DNA of 64,000 nucleotides from Methanolacinia petrolearia DSM 11571 (GTDB lineage: Archaea > Halobacteriota > Methanomicrobia > Methanomicrobiales > Methanomicrobiaceae): contig NC_014507.1 of NCBI RefSeq assembly GCF_000147875.1, positions 1,364,001-1,428,000 of the forward strand. The letters are read 5' to 3'. The first letter of the stretch is position 1, and the number at the start of each line of letters is the position of its first letter. Below are positions 43,340-52,437 of the stretch, in pieces. A model generated the notes under the pieces. It saw nothing but the letters and a program-made list of their open reading frames with translations, did no database searches and was not told where the DNA came from. The translations under genes were made by a program, and so were the position numbers.

Positions 43340-44497
43340 TTAATCGTCGTAATTGATCAGCATCATACTGTTGAAGACTGCAGAGAAGATGATCTGCATC
43401 CCCGAGAGAAACAGCGTTAATGCAATTACTGCATTTGTAACCTGAGACAGGCTTCCGAATCCCGATTCGATCCAGTTGAGGATAATGTAAAGACCAATAA
43501 TAGCACCGGCTGCAATAATGATTATCCCGGCAACCAGTTCTCGTTCAAGATTCTGGTAATTGGCAATTTTTGTTATTATTCCTACGTCCTCGTTGTATCC
43601 TGCAATGATGGAATAGGTCTTAATGTTGATGCCCATCAGGATTGCCTGAAGGCCACCGATAAAGAGGATCGACGCAAGAACGAAAGAGTGCAGGTTTGAA
43701 TTCTCCAGGTTTCCTTCCAGATAATATATCGCCATAAGAACAGCACCCATTATAAAGAAGAAGAAACCAGGAATCGCAAGGAACGGAAGAGGCTGGTACA
43801 GCAGCATGAACCGTACATGCCTCCAGCCGTCTGCAAAGCTGTGCAGGTTTGACGGGGCCTTTCTAGGGTAGTAGTCTATAGGGACCTCGGATATCTTCAG
43901 GTTTTTTCTTGCAGCCTCGATTATCATCTCGGATGCAAACTCCATGCCCGGCGTCTTCAGGTTGAGACTGTCGAGGGCTTCTTTTTTAATGGCTCTCATT
44001 CCGCAGTGAGCATCGGATATATTGGTCTTGAATACCTTGTTCAGCATCCACGTGAGAACCGGATTTCCGATATACTGGTGGAGCGCCGGCATCGCCCCTT
44101 TCATGATATTTCCCTTGAGGCGGCTGCCCATGACGAAATCGGAGCCTGATTCGATCTCTTTTATAAATTCGGGAATTTTTTTGATATCATATGTCCCGTC
44201 CGCATCGAGTATGACTATGATCTCTCCCAAAGCCTCCCTGAAGGCGTATAGGTATGCGTTACCGTATCCTTTCTTTTCAGGCCGGATGACTTTTGCCCCG
44301 AGTTTTTCGGCGATCTCGTCCGTCCTGTCGGTGGAAGACGAAGAGACGATGATCTCGGCGGAGATGTTGTTTTCTTCGAGCACGGTTTTGATCTCTTCGA
44401 TGCAGTCGGCTATGGTGAGCTCTTCGTTTAGCGCCGGGAGTATGACTGAGACGTATGGGTGATCTTCTTTTAACTTGGGGGCCGGGTTTTCGTTCAT
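43340..44497 (-). CDS. GT2 glycosyltransferase with C-terminal membrane helices (dolichyl-phosphate sugar synthase type)
   Basis: This 385-residue protein begins (from ATG 44497) MNENPAPKLKEDHPYVSVIL. It has PALNEELTIADCIEEI and the acidic motif VILDADGTYDIKKIPEFI, both of the DPM1/GT2 family. Four hydrophobic segments follow after residue 240. A longer start at 44551 is possible but has no ribosome site. It probably loads dolichyl phosphate with a sugar. Its first 40 codons and upstream region are duplicated at 46904-47111, and a TATA-like TTTAAATATAAA on the minus strand lies about 110 bases upstream. Confidence 0.85.
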   Translation of the reverse strand: MNENPAPKLKEDHPYVSVILPALNEELTIADCIEEIKTVLEENNISAEIIVSSSSTDRTDEIAEKLGAKVIRPEKKGYGNAYLYAFREALGEIIVILDADGTYDIKKIPEFIKEIESGSDFVMGSRLKGNIMKGAMPALHQYIGNPVLTWMLNKVFKTNISDAHCGMRAIKKEALDSLNLKTPGMEFASEMIIEAARKNLKISEVPIDYYPRKAPSNLHSFADGWRHVRFMLLYQPLPFLAIPGFFFFIMGAVLMAIYYLEGNLENSNLHSFVLASILFIGGLQAILMGINIKTYSIIAGYNEDVGIITKIANYQNLERELVAGIIIIAAGAIIGLYIILNWIESGFGSLSQVTNAVIALTLFLSGMQIIFSAVFNSMMLINYDD

Positions 44498-44639
44498 GTC
44501 TCTTCGTTTTATTTTCTTGTGAATTATCTGAGAAAGATTACAGGAATTCATTTGAATTTATATTTATGGCATTCCTGCATTTTCCCGCCGGAATATCATT
44601 TATAGTCTACGTTTATATTTAAACGGGTTTTGTTTAATC
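44390..44639. repeat. direct repeat, copy 1 (N-terminus and promoter of the GT2 gene)
   Basis: This stretch and 46904-47111 share long near-identical runs, for example the stretch around TTTCGTTCATGTCTCTTCG and ACGTTTATATTTAAACGGG. The second copy lacks about 50 bases of the inside of the coding part. Copy 1 includes the live promoter and start. Confidence 0.85.
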
Positions 44640-44749
44640 TTTCTGGTTTCGGTTCGCAGTTCGGATTTTGTGATGATAAATTTTTTTTAGAAGATTCAAA
44701 GATACCTGAATCTCTTCACGTCAGTCTTGATCTTGTTTCTGATCATAAA

Positions 44750-44782
44750 GTTGTATGAGAAGTATTATACTTTGGATACAAC
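44750..44782. repeat. 33-bp palindrome, left copy
   Basis: The sequence has arms GTTGTAT and ATACAAC around AAGTAT and ATACTT with 3-, 1- and 3-base spacers. It matches the palindrome at 46230-46262. It lies 84 bases beyond the stop codon of the ATPase gene. Confidence 0.85.
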
Positions 44783-44865
44783 ATGTCAAATTGATTCCGG
44801 TAGAAATTGTGGTTTATTATTCATTTCTTCCTGTTAATGAGCAATGCACCACTTATACATCCAGG

Positions 44866-46239
44866 TCAGATGTCGTCAAGGTCAAATACAATATATCCCA
44901 TTTCACGCAGAGTCTCTTTTTCTTCTACCTTCTTTGCAAAAAGTGCAAAGTGCTCCTTTCTGGACTCATTATTCCACTGAACAGAACCCGACTTTTTTTC
45001 AAGGCCTGATAGAATCCTTCCGGCATCGATTTTATCAAGATTCTTCCATTTGCATTCAACAAATAAAATATCCCTGTTTTCCGGGTTGGTGACAACCGCA
45101 TCGATCTCATTTTCCTTATGCCACCAGGGTCTTACATCAGTAAAAGTGAAAGGAAGAGGGACTTCTTTGGTTTTTATTTGCTCAATTACCAGCCGCTCAA
45201 ATTGTTTCCCGTAATATGCATTGAGCTGAGGAGAAATACGGGAATAAACTTCATCAATGAGGCCCATTTCCAGGTCTGATAAATTCGGATATACAAACCT
45301 GAACCAGAATCTGAAGAACTGGTCATTAATCTCATAGATCCCGCCTTTTTTTCTCCCAAGAGGGAGTATATATTCAATAAAACGGAGATTTTCAAGGACC
45401 GAGAGGTATTTTGAAAGATTGCCCTTCTCTATTCCGGTGACTGAAGATAATTCTCCCTGTTTATTGTACCCGAGAGAGAGATATTTGAGAATTAGTGTAT
45501 ATGTTTTAGGTTCCCTGAATTCTTCTCTAAGCAAAACTCCGGGTTCGTTGTAGAGGACCTCACCTTTTCTGAGTATTTTTTTCTTTATATTTTCTTCAAC
45601 TGTTAAGGAGCCATCGAGTTTTTGAAGGTAAAAAGGGATGCCTCCGCATATTGCCCATAAACAGAACAGATCTGATTTTTCATAAACCGGGTAAAAATAC
45701 TTCAGGTGCTTAAACGACATTGGTGAAACGTTCCACTCACCTGTTCTTCTCCCGTATAAAGGGCTTTTGTAACCTAATACCTCGGTTTCCATCATTCCCA
45801 TCGAAGAGCCGCAGATTATCAGGAATAGATTTCTGTCAATAAGTAGTTCATCCCAGATCTTTTGAAATACTGAAACGACTCCGCGATTCAGCTCAATCAG
45901 ATATGGAAATTCATCGATTGCAATTACCGCATTTCTGTTGCCTATCTCTTCTGAAAAATGCTTATATAATGAATAGAAGGACGAGACGTCGATATCCCTG
46001 AAATATTCTTTTCCGGTGAGGTCAGCGAATTTATCTTTCATCTCTTTGATATTTTCTTCAGTACTGTCATTTGTGCAGAGGATATATGTCCCGTCTTTGT
46101 CTTCAATGAATTTTTTTATCAGTTCGGTCTTTCCAATCCTCCGCTTCCCGTACAAAACGATCATCTGGGCTGAATTTTCGGCATATTTCTTGTTGAGAAA
46201 ATCGAGTTCCTGCTCCCGGTTCACGAAAGGTTGTATCAT
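44866..46239 (-). CDS. archaeal AAA ATPase with C-terminal DUF234-type nuclease-like domain
   Basis: This 457-residue protein begins MIQPFVNREQELDFLNKKYA. It has the Walker A motif LYGKRRIGKTEL near residue 35 and Walker B IAIDEFPYLIE near 110. A winged-helix-like middle follows. The end reads WWHKENEIDAVVTN, FVECKWKN and is typical of DUF234, a PD-(D/E)xK-like domain. Such ATPases are common in archaea and are often associated with mobile or defence elements; their role is unknown. Its start codon lies inside a 33-bp palindrome, and an equal palindrome lies after the gene. No partner gene is visible. Confidence 0.88.
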   Translation of the reverse strand: MIQPFVNREQELDFLNKKYAENSAQMIVLYGKRRIGKTELIKKFIEDKDGTYILCTNDSTEENIKEMKDKFADLTGKEYFRDIDVSSFYSLYKHFSEEIGNRNAVIAIDEFPYLIELNRGVVSVFQKIWDELLIDRNLFLIICGSSMGMMETEVLGYKSPLYGRRTGEWNVSPMSFKHLKYFYPVYEKSDLFCLWAICGGIPFYLQKLDGSLTVEENIKKKILRKGEVLYNEPGVLLREEFREPKTYTLILKYLSLGYNKQGELSSVTGIEKGNLSKYLSVLENLRFIEYILPLGRKKGGIYEINDQFFRFWFRFVYPNLSDLEMGLIDEVYSRISPQLNAYYGKQFERLVIEQIKTKEVPLPFTFTDVRPWWHKENEIDAVVTNPENRDILFVECKWKNLDKIDAGRILSGLEKKSGSVQWNNESRKEHFALFAKKVEEKETLREMGYIVFDLDDI

Positions 46240-46262
46240 AAGTATTATACTTTACATACAAC
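46230..46262. promoter_or_regulatory. 33-bp palindrome, right copy, overlapping the ATPase start codon
   Basis: The palindrome has arms GTTGTAT and ATACAAC around AAGTAT and ATACTT and includes the ATG of the ATPase gene. Bound by a protein, it would block translation or transcription. It may be an operator or an end of a mobile unit. Confidence 0.7.
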
Positions 46263-46903
46263 TATTTAAGGATTGTACATGATAAGATTATTCAGGCATT
46301 TTGTGCCTGTGCTATGACATAAATTAGATTTTATTTTCTTATTGATAACTTTCTGGCCCTATTTCCTGGAAATTATACGGGAGGAAGAGGCTGCATAATG
46401 GGCCGGGGAGAGATTCCTTTTGGATCCATATCGCTGAACAGGTTTCATCCGGATTATGTGAAAAGTGGTCTGAAGGCTGAATTGATTATCGGACCTGACA
46501 GGACAGCGATGTTAATTCATCCCGTTCTCAATAAATTGAATTTACATCCAAGAGAAACCAGGATTCGTAAAACATAAAATAAAACTTAAATAATGCTCAA
46601 AATATGGCCAAATTACGATTTTTCTAATCCTCACAGAAGCCCCAGATTCCACGATCTCACCTTTAGTCGACAAACATCGTCAGAAAAAAAAGGAGGCTAT
46701 AACGTGCCGCCATATCTCTACAATCCATGCTTTAATCCCTGTGGAACAGGCATATTTTCGTTATTTCAAAAGTGTTTTCAAAGCAGCGGATTAAAAGCTG
46801 AAATAAGCCCGAATTATCGTTTTTTGGGTAAGGATCATATCTGAAAAAAGTTCCGGATTTACCTGACGCAGGGATCGGACTTCTCAGGTGTTGATTCGGG
46901 CTC
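46263..46903. other. non-genic patch with two weak small reading frames
   Basis: I see no recognisable gene. A 59-codon frame at 46398-46577 (plus, MGRGEIPFGSISLNRF) has a GGGAGG about 12-17 bases upstream. Another short frame starts at a GTG at 46704 after AAAGGAGG and runs to 46844. Neither resembles anything I know. They may be remnants left by the rearrangement that produced the flanking direct repeats. Confidence 0.45.
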
Positions 46904-47111
46904 TGATCTCTTCGATGCAGTCTCCTACGGGGAGTTTTCTTTTAACTTGGGGGGCCGGGTTTTCGTTCATGTCTCTTCGTTTTATTTTTTTATGATTATC
47001 TGAGAAAGGTTACAGGAATTTATTTAGATTTTTATTTATAGGATTCTTGCATTTTTTCGCCAGAATATCATTTATAATCTACGTTTATATTTAAACGGGT
47101 TTTGTTTAATC
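46904..47111. repeat. direct repeat, copy 2 (truncated)
   Basis: This is a second copy of 44390-44639 with an internal deletion of about 50 bases and scattered changes. It corresponds to the start, leader and promoter of the GT2 gene, but the coding part is broken. It ends just before the heptose operon. Confidence 0.85.
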
Positions 47112-47271
47112 GTCGCTATATAGAAATCCTCATTTTAGCATTTTGGTATTAGCATTTTTTACAATTCAACTGCTTTATGAAAGTTTGTTTAGAAAATTTC
47201 TATAAGGCCCAATTTTATCTAATTAGATATTAATTAATAATTGTAATCTAAAAAGAGAGAGATATAATAAG

Positions 47272-48249
47272 GTGATAGTGATTTCAAATATAAACAATAT
47301 AATTGAAAACTTTAATAGGGTTAATATTCTTGCTATTGGGGACTTAATGATTGACCAATATTTAGAGGGGAGTGTAACACGTATATCCCCAGAAGCACCT
47401 GTACCTGTTGTTGATGTAGAATATGAGCAGTATAAATTGGGAGGAGCTGCAAATGCGATAAATAATATAAAAAGTCTGGGAGGATCTGTTGAAGCAATAG
47501 GGATTATTGGAAAAGATGATTCTGGAAAAATGTTGTTAGACATGCTAATGGAAAAAGGCATTGATACTAAAGGAATTATAATATCTGATGATAGACCTAC
47601 GATACTGAAAACCAGAGTTATCGGTAACGGTCACCAAATAGTAAGAATAGATAAAGAAATTCGAAATCCTATCGATAATAAAACAACAGAGTGTGTATTA
47701 AATTATATTAAACAAAGGATTAATGATTTCAATGCAATTTTAATATCTGATTATAATAAAGGATTTATATCACAGCAATTACTGTCTGGAATAGTATCAT
47801 TAGCACAATTATATAACATACCAATCATTGTAAATTCAAAAGCAGAAAAATTATGCTCTTATAAAAATATCTCTATAATTATTACTGATCTATCTTATGC
47901 ATCAGAAGCGGTTGGCATAAAAGCAATAAATGAAACAAGTGTCCGAAATGTAGGTCAATGGTTGTTAACCCATCTCGATTGCAGGGGCGTTCTAATTATT
48001 CGTGGTAAAAAGGGAATTACGTTATTTGATAAAAATAATGATGTAAAAAATCACTTTATTAATCCGATTGAGGCAAATGATATAACAGGTGTAAGTGACG
48101 TTTTAACTGGTGTTATGGCTCTGTCTTTAGCAAGCGGTCTGGATTTACAAAATGCAGCAACAATTGTAAATGCAGCAGCAAATGTTGCTTTTAAGAAAAA
48201 AGGAGTGCATACAATTACAAAAGATGAATTATTAGAGCAGATCTCATGA
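47272..48249 (+). CDS. PfkB-family kinase, RfaE/HldE kinase-domain type
   Basis: This 325-residue kinase matches the N-terminal kinase domain of HldE/RfaE, which phosphorylates D-glycero-D-manno-heptose 7-phosphate at C1. Matching stretches are ILAIGDLMIDQYLEGSVTRI, SPEAPVPVVDVEYEQYKLGG and AANAINNIKSLGG. The cytidylyltransferase domain of HldE is absent. The catalytic loop reads NDITGVSDVLTG, so the usual GAGD is GVSD; the Asp is kept but the glycine of the anion hole is Ser. It is the first gene of the heptose operon. The start is GTG 47272 or GTG 47278, after AAGGTG. Confidence 0.8.
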   Translation: MIVISNINNIIENFNRVNILAIGDLMIDQYLEGSVTRISPEAPVPVVDVEYEQYKLGGAANAINNIKSLGGSVEAIGIIGKDDSGKMLLDMLMEKGIDTKGIIISDDRPTILKTRVIGNGHQIVRIDKEIRNPIDNKTTECVLNYIKQRINDFNAILISDYNKGFISQQLLSGIVSLAQLYNIPIIVNSKAEKLCSYKNISIIITDLSYASEAVGIKAINETSVRNVGQWLLTHLDCRGVLIIRGKKGITLFDKNNDVKNHFINPIEANDITGVSDVLTGVMALSLASGLDLQNAATIVNAAANVAFKKKGVHTITKDELLEQIS

Positions 48250-49067
48250 CAGAAATTACATCAGAAGATTTAAAAAAATTAGAAGATAAAGCGAATCTAA
48301 TTCGCAGGCATGTCATAAAAATATTAAATAGTGCCGGTTCAGGGCATACGGGAGGGTCTCTCTCATGCACAGACCTTTTAGTAGCATTATATTTTCATGT
48401 AATGAACCATAGTCCTGATGTTAAATTAGAAAATCAGGACAGATTTATATTATCGAAAGGCCATGCAGCACCTGCTTTGTACTCAACATTGGCAGAATGT
48501 GGATATTTTTCTATCAATGAATTAGAATCATTAAGAAAAAATAACGGTTTTCTTCAAGGCCATCCCGATTGCAAAATACCTGGAGTGGAGGTTTCCGGAG
48601 GCTCACTTGGTCAGGGTCTCTCAATTGCTAATGGCCTATCTATTGCTGCAAAATATGACAATAAAAATTCAAAAATCTATGTTTTATTAGGAGATGGTGA
48701 ATGTGACGAGGGTCAGATTTGGGAAGCAGCTATGCTCTCTGCACATTATAAACTAGATAATATTATTGCAATTGTCGATCGTAATGGCCTTCAAATTGAC
48801 GGTCAGACTGAAAAAGTTATGTGTCTTGAGCCATTTGCAAGAAAATGGGAATCCTTTGGATGGAATATAATTGAAATTGACGGGAATGATATGTCACAGA
48901 TAATAAATGCCTTTAAAGAAGCAAAATGCTTAACAGGTAAACCCACAGTGATAATTGCATATACATTTAAAGGAAAAGGCGTTTCTTTTATGGAATGGGT
49001 TAATTCATTCCATGGTAAGGCCCCTAACGAAACAGAGATGAATATGGCTTTAGAGGAATTAAAATGA
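48246..49067 (+). CDS. transketolase, N-terminal (ThDP-binding) subunit
   Basis: This 273-residue half-transketolase carries SGHTGGSLSCTDLLVALYFH, SKGHAAPALYSTLAECGYF, FLQGHPDCKIPGVEVSGGSL and the ThDP/Mg motif GDGECDEGQIWEA. The conserved histidines (SGH, KGH, GHPD and SFHGKAP) are all present. The C-terminal half is encoded by the next gene. It should make sedoheptulose 7-phosphate from ribose and xylulose phosphates, feeding the heptose pathway here. It overlaps both neighbours by 4 bases. Confidence 0.93.
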   Translation: MTEITSEDLKKLEDKANLIRRHVIKILNSAGSGHTGGSLSCTDLLVALYFHVMNHSPDVKLENQDRFILSKGHAAPALYSTLAECGYFSINELESLRKNNGFLQGHPDCKIPGVEVSGGSLGQGLSIANGLSIAAKYDNKNSKIYVLLGDGECDEGQIWEAAMLSAHYKLDNIIAIVDRNGLQIDGQTEKVMCLEPFARKWESFGWNIIEIDGNDMSQIINAFKEAKCLTGKPTVIIAYTFKGKGVSFMEWVNSFHGKAPNETEMNMALEELK

Positions 49068-49999
49068 GCTATTTATCAACCCGAGAGGCCTGTGGAAATG
49101 CTTTGACTGAGCTTGGAGAAACAGAAAAAGATATTTTTGTACTTGACGCTGATCTTTCCGTATCAACACAGACAAAAAAATTTGCAGAAAGATATCCTCA
49201 AAGATTTCTCAATGTAGGATGTGCCGAACAAAATTTAGTTGGAACAGCTGCTGGTCTGGCTATAGCTAGGAAAACAGTTTTTGTAGGTTCTTATGCTATG
49301 TTCATTAACAGGGCGTGGGAGCAGATTAGAAATACTATATCTCATGACAACCTGAATGTCAAAATATTAGCCAGTCATTCTGGTATGACAAATGCTCCCG
49401 ATGGCGCATCTCATCAGTGTTTTGAAGATATTGCCATTATGAGGGTAATACCAAACATGTCTGTTCTGTGTCCGGCAGATGAAATTGAAGCTAAAAAATT
49501 AATCCTTGCTGAAGCTTATCGAAAAGGCCCTTCATATATCAGATTGAATCGGATTGCTACACAACCAATTTATGACATCGATTATGAATTTGAGTTTGGT
49601 AAGGCAGTACAAATAAAAGAAGGGACAGATGTTACTGTGATTGCAACCGGGACCATGGTTACAGAGGCAATAAAAGCATCAGAAGTGCTGAAAAAAGAGG
49701 GAATAAATGCACAAATCCTGAATGTACATACATTGAAACCATTAGATAATGATACAATTATAAAAGCAGCAAAAGATACTGGTCGTGTCGTTACAATTGA
49801 AGAACATAGCAGATATGGTGGTCTCGGTGGAGCCATTGCCGAAATTCTCGCAGAAAGTTATCCTGTTCCTATGAGGATAATCGGAATAAAGGATAGATTT
49901 GGAGAATCGGGAGTGTATGAGCATTTAATAAATAAGTTTGGTTTAAATGCGTCTGAAATTGTAAAGAGTGCTAAAATTTTACTTGGTGAAAAGAAATGA
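49064..49999 (+). CDS. transketolase, C-terminal (pyrimidine-binding) subunit
   Basis: This 311-residue subunit complements the previous gene. It has the PYR-domain motif [20 protein letters not shown], where the Glu activates ThDP, and later [20 protein letters not shown]. The C-terminal domain [20 protein letters not shown] is as in split archaeal transketolases. It shares 4 bases with the preceding gene and 4 with the next, so translation is coupled. The pair is intact. Confidence 0.93.
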   Translation: MSYLSTREACGNALTELGETEKDIFVLDADLSVSTQTKKFAERYPQRFLNVGCAEQNLVGTAAGLAIARKTVFVGSYAMFINRAWEQIRNTISHDNLNVKILASHSGMTNAPDGASHQCFEDIAIMRVIPNMSVLCPADEIEAKKLILAEAYRKGPSYIRLNRIATQPIYDIDYEFEFGKAVQIKEGTDVTVIATGTMVTEAIKASEVLKKEGINAQILNVHTLKPLDNDTIIKAAKDTGRVVTIEEHSRYGGLGGAIAEILAESYPVPMRIIGIKDRFGESGVYEHLINKFGLNASEIVKSAKILLGEKK

Positions 50000-50640
50000 A
50001 ATTTTTTATTGATACTGCAAATATTGATGAGATAAGGATTGCTAATGACTGGGGAATCATTGACGGTGTAACAACGAATCCTTCTTTGGTGGCAAAAGAA
50101 GAAAAAGACTTCCGGGCTCTTATTGAAGAGATTCTTGGTATTGTAAACGGACCTATAAGTGTAGAAGTTATTAGTACCGATACAGAAGGAATGGTAAAAG
50201 AAGCACTGGATATATCACAATGGTCAGAAAACATTGTGGTAAAAATACCAATGATTCCTGAAGGATTGAAAGCTATAAAAATATTACATAATAAAGGCAT
50301 CAAAACGAATGCTACGCTGATATTCTCGGTTAATCAGGCGCTAATGGCTGCCAAAGCAGGAGCAAATTATGTAAGTCCATTTATTGGAAGATTAGATGAT
50401 ATAGGACAAGATGGTTTACAGATAATTCGGGATTTAAGAGAAATTTTTAGCCAGTATGACTTAAAAAACGAAATCATTGTAGCCAGCATCAGGCATCCTT
50501 TGCATGTTGTGGAGTCAGCAAAAGCCGGAGCACATGTTGCTACAATTCCATTTGGCGTAATAGAAAAGATGTTTAAACATCCTTTAACAGACAGCGGGCT
50601 CAATAGTTTCTTAAAAGACTGGAATAAAACACAAAAATAA
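49996..50640 (+). CDS. transaldolase-like (fructose-6-phosphate aldolase/TalC type)
   Basis: This 214-residue protein of the short transaldolase family has the start [20 protein letters not shown], the Schiff-base lysine region [19 protein letters not shown] and the signature [20 protein letters not shown] with [12 protein letters not shown]. In this operon it can produce sedoheptulose 7-phosphate from fructose 6-phosphate and erythrose 4-phosphate. It fits with the transketolase pair. It overlaps the preceding gene by 4 bases. Confidence 0.93.
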   Translation: MKFFIDTANIDEIRIANDWGIIDGVTTNPSLVAKEEKDFRALIEEILGIVNGPISVEVISTDTEGMVKEALDISQWSENIVVKIPMIPEGLKAIKILHNKGIKTNATLIFSVNQALMAAKAGANYVSPFIGRLDDIGQDGLQIIRDLREIFSQYDLKNEIIVASIRHPLHVVESAKAGAHVATIPFGVIEKMFKHPLTDSGLNSFLKDWNKTQK

Positions 50641-50645
50641 CGGGT

Positions 50646-51602
50646 ATGACAATGGATAAAGAATCAAACATTTATGTTGCAGGGCACAAAGGACTTTTGG
50701 GCTCTGCATTGATAAAAAAACTACATTCGGAAGGCTACACGAATATTATCTTTAAAAATCATGATCAATTGGATTTAACCAATCAAAATGCAGTAGATGA
50801 TTTTTTCAAAAATGAAACACCTGAATATGTCTTTCTTGCAGCTGGTTTAACAGGGGGAATTTTAGCAAATAAAACCTATCCTGCCACATTTCTGCATACT
50901 AACATTGCTATTCAGGATAACGTATTTCAGGCAGCTGTAAAATATGATGTGAAAAATTTAGTTTTTTATGCTTCATCTTGCATTTACCCAAAAGAATGCT
51001 CACAACCTATTAAAGAAGATTATCTACAATCTGGAATAATAGAAGAAACCAGTGAAGGATATGCTATTGCAAAAACAGCAGGTGTAATTGGATGTCGTAC
51101 ATATAACAGGCAATACAATTCAAATCGTTTTATTGCTCTGTTGCCTAATTCCATGTATGGACCAAATGATAATTTTGATCTTGAAAATTCTCATGTACTA
51201 TCTGCTCTTATAAGAAAAATTCACGATGCAAAAAATAACAATGACCAAGATATTACACTATGGGGAAGCGGGAATCCTAGGCGAGAATTTATTTACTGCG
51301 AGGATGTTGCTAATGCATCCATATTTGCAATGAAAAATTCTGAAATTCTTCAAAACAGGCATTATAATATTGGCACAGGAGTTGATTATTCTATTAAAGA
51401 GCTTGCAGAGATCATTTCTGAAATCATCGGTTATAACGGGCAAATTAAATGGGATACTACAAAACCGGATGGTGTTAAACAGAAATTATTAGATATTACT
51501 GAATTTTTAAATCTTGGATGGGAACCAAGAGTTGAAATCAGAGATGGAATAAAAAATACCTATGATTGGTATCTCCAGAACATAAACAATAAAGGGTATT
51601 GA
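50646..51602 (+). CDS. GDP-L-fucose synthase-like epimerase/reductase
   Basis: This 318-residue SDR begins NIYVAGHKGLLGSALIKKL and contains ASSCIYPKECSQPIKEDYL, close to GDP-fucose synthase (Fcl). The Tyr-x-x-x-Lys is in EGYAIAKTAGVIGCRTYNRQ. The sugar-binding motif NSMYGPNDNFDLENSHVLSA is also typical. In this heptose operon it may epimerise and reduce a GDP-4-keto-6-deoxyheptose rather than mannose. That is inference from context. It starts at ATG 50646 and ends 1 base before the divergent transketolase gene. Confidence 0.82.
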   Translation: MTMDKESNIYVAGHKGLLGSALIKKLHSEGYTNIIFKNHDQLDLTNQNAVDDFFKNETPEYVFLAAGLTGGILANKTYPATFLHTNIAIQDNVFQAAVKYDVKNLVFYASSCIYPKECSQPIKEDYLQSGIIEETSEGYAIAKTAGVIGCRTYNRQYNSNRFIALLPNSMYGPNDNFDLENSHVLSALIRKIHDAKNNNDQDITLWGSGNPRREFIYCEDVANASIFAMKNSEILQNRHYNIGTGVDYSIKELAEIISEIIGYNGQIKWDTTKPDGVKQKLLDITEFLNLGWEPRVEIRDGIKNTYDWYLQNINNKGY

Positions 51603-51603
51603 A

Positions 51604-52437
51604 ATGCTATTTGAACAATCTGAAGAATTTTTTAATTTCTTAAATTCAAAATCCAAGTGTGTAAGAAAAGAAACCCTAAAAATTCATAAAATTGCACCAG
51701 AAACCAGAATTGCATCTTCTTTGTCCTGTCTTGAAATATTTGTGGCCTTATATTACGGAAAGATCTTGAAATATAACCCGGAAGATCTCCAGGATAATAA
51801 AAGAGATCGTTTTATTATTAGTAAAGGTCATGGTGCAATCTCACTCTATCCTATATTAGCAGATCTGGGATTTTTTGATAAAAGCGAACTTAAAAAAGTT
51901 TGCAGAGAGGGAACATTTTTAGGGGGAATTCCTGATTCAATAATACCCGGATTTGAAACTATTAACGGGTCTCTCGGGCATGGATTGGGAGTTGCCTGCG
52001 GTATTGCTTTGGCATTAAAGAAAAAAAGAGCTTCTGAAAATGTTTTTGTACTGGTAGGAGACGGAGAACTATATGAAGGTTCAGTCTGGGAAGCAATTAT
52101 GTTCGCCGGAGAGCACAAATTAGATAATTTGATACTGATCCTTGATAAAAACCGCATTTCTATGCTAGATTATTGTGATAAAATCATGGATCTTGAGCCC
52201 TACGGAACCAAATTTGAATCATTTAAATGGGAAGTAAAAACTGTTGATGGACATGATATCAATCATGTTTATAATTCACTCATTGCACTTAAAAATGAAA
52301 GGAATAATAAACCAAAATTATTAATTGCAAATACTATCAAAGGCAAAGGAGTTCCAGGTCTCGAAAATGACTCTCTATGCCATATAAAAAGTCTGAAACC
52401 ACAAGAAATTGATAAATTACTCGAGGGATTTGAGTGA
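51604..52437 (+). CDS. divergent transketolase N-terminal-like subunit
   Basis: This 277-residue paralogue of the gene at 48246 keeps the ThDP motif GDGELYEGSVWEAIMFAGEH and SKGHGAISLYPILADLGFF. The SGHTGG of normal transketolase is APETRI here, and GHPD is GIPD. Two histidines that bind the sugar donor or acceptor are therefore lost. It probably no longer uses ordinary pentose phosphates and may work on an activated sugar or another 2-carbon transfer. It is coupled to the next gene by a 4-base overlap. Confidence 0.85.
   Translation: MLFEQSEEFFNFLNSKSKCVRKETLKIHKIAPETRIASSLSCLEIFVALYYGKILKYNPEDLQDNKRDRFIISKGHGAISLYPILADLGFFDKSELKKVCREGTFLGGIPDSIIPGFETINGSLGHGLGVACGIALALKKKRASENVFVLVGDGELYEGSVWEAIMFAGEHKLDNLILILDKNRISMLDYCDKIMDLEPYGTKFESFKWEVKTVDGHDINHVYNSLIALKNERNNKPKLLIANTIKGKGVPGLENDSLCHIKSLKPQEIDKLLEGFE

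Noticed and set aside
46593-46703. Upstream extension of the small frame ending at 46844
   Set aside because: The composition is not protein-like, and a ribosome site lies inside it at a later GTG instead.
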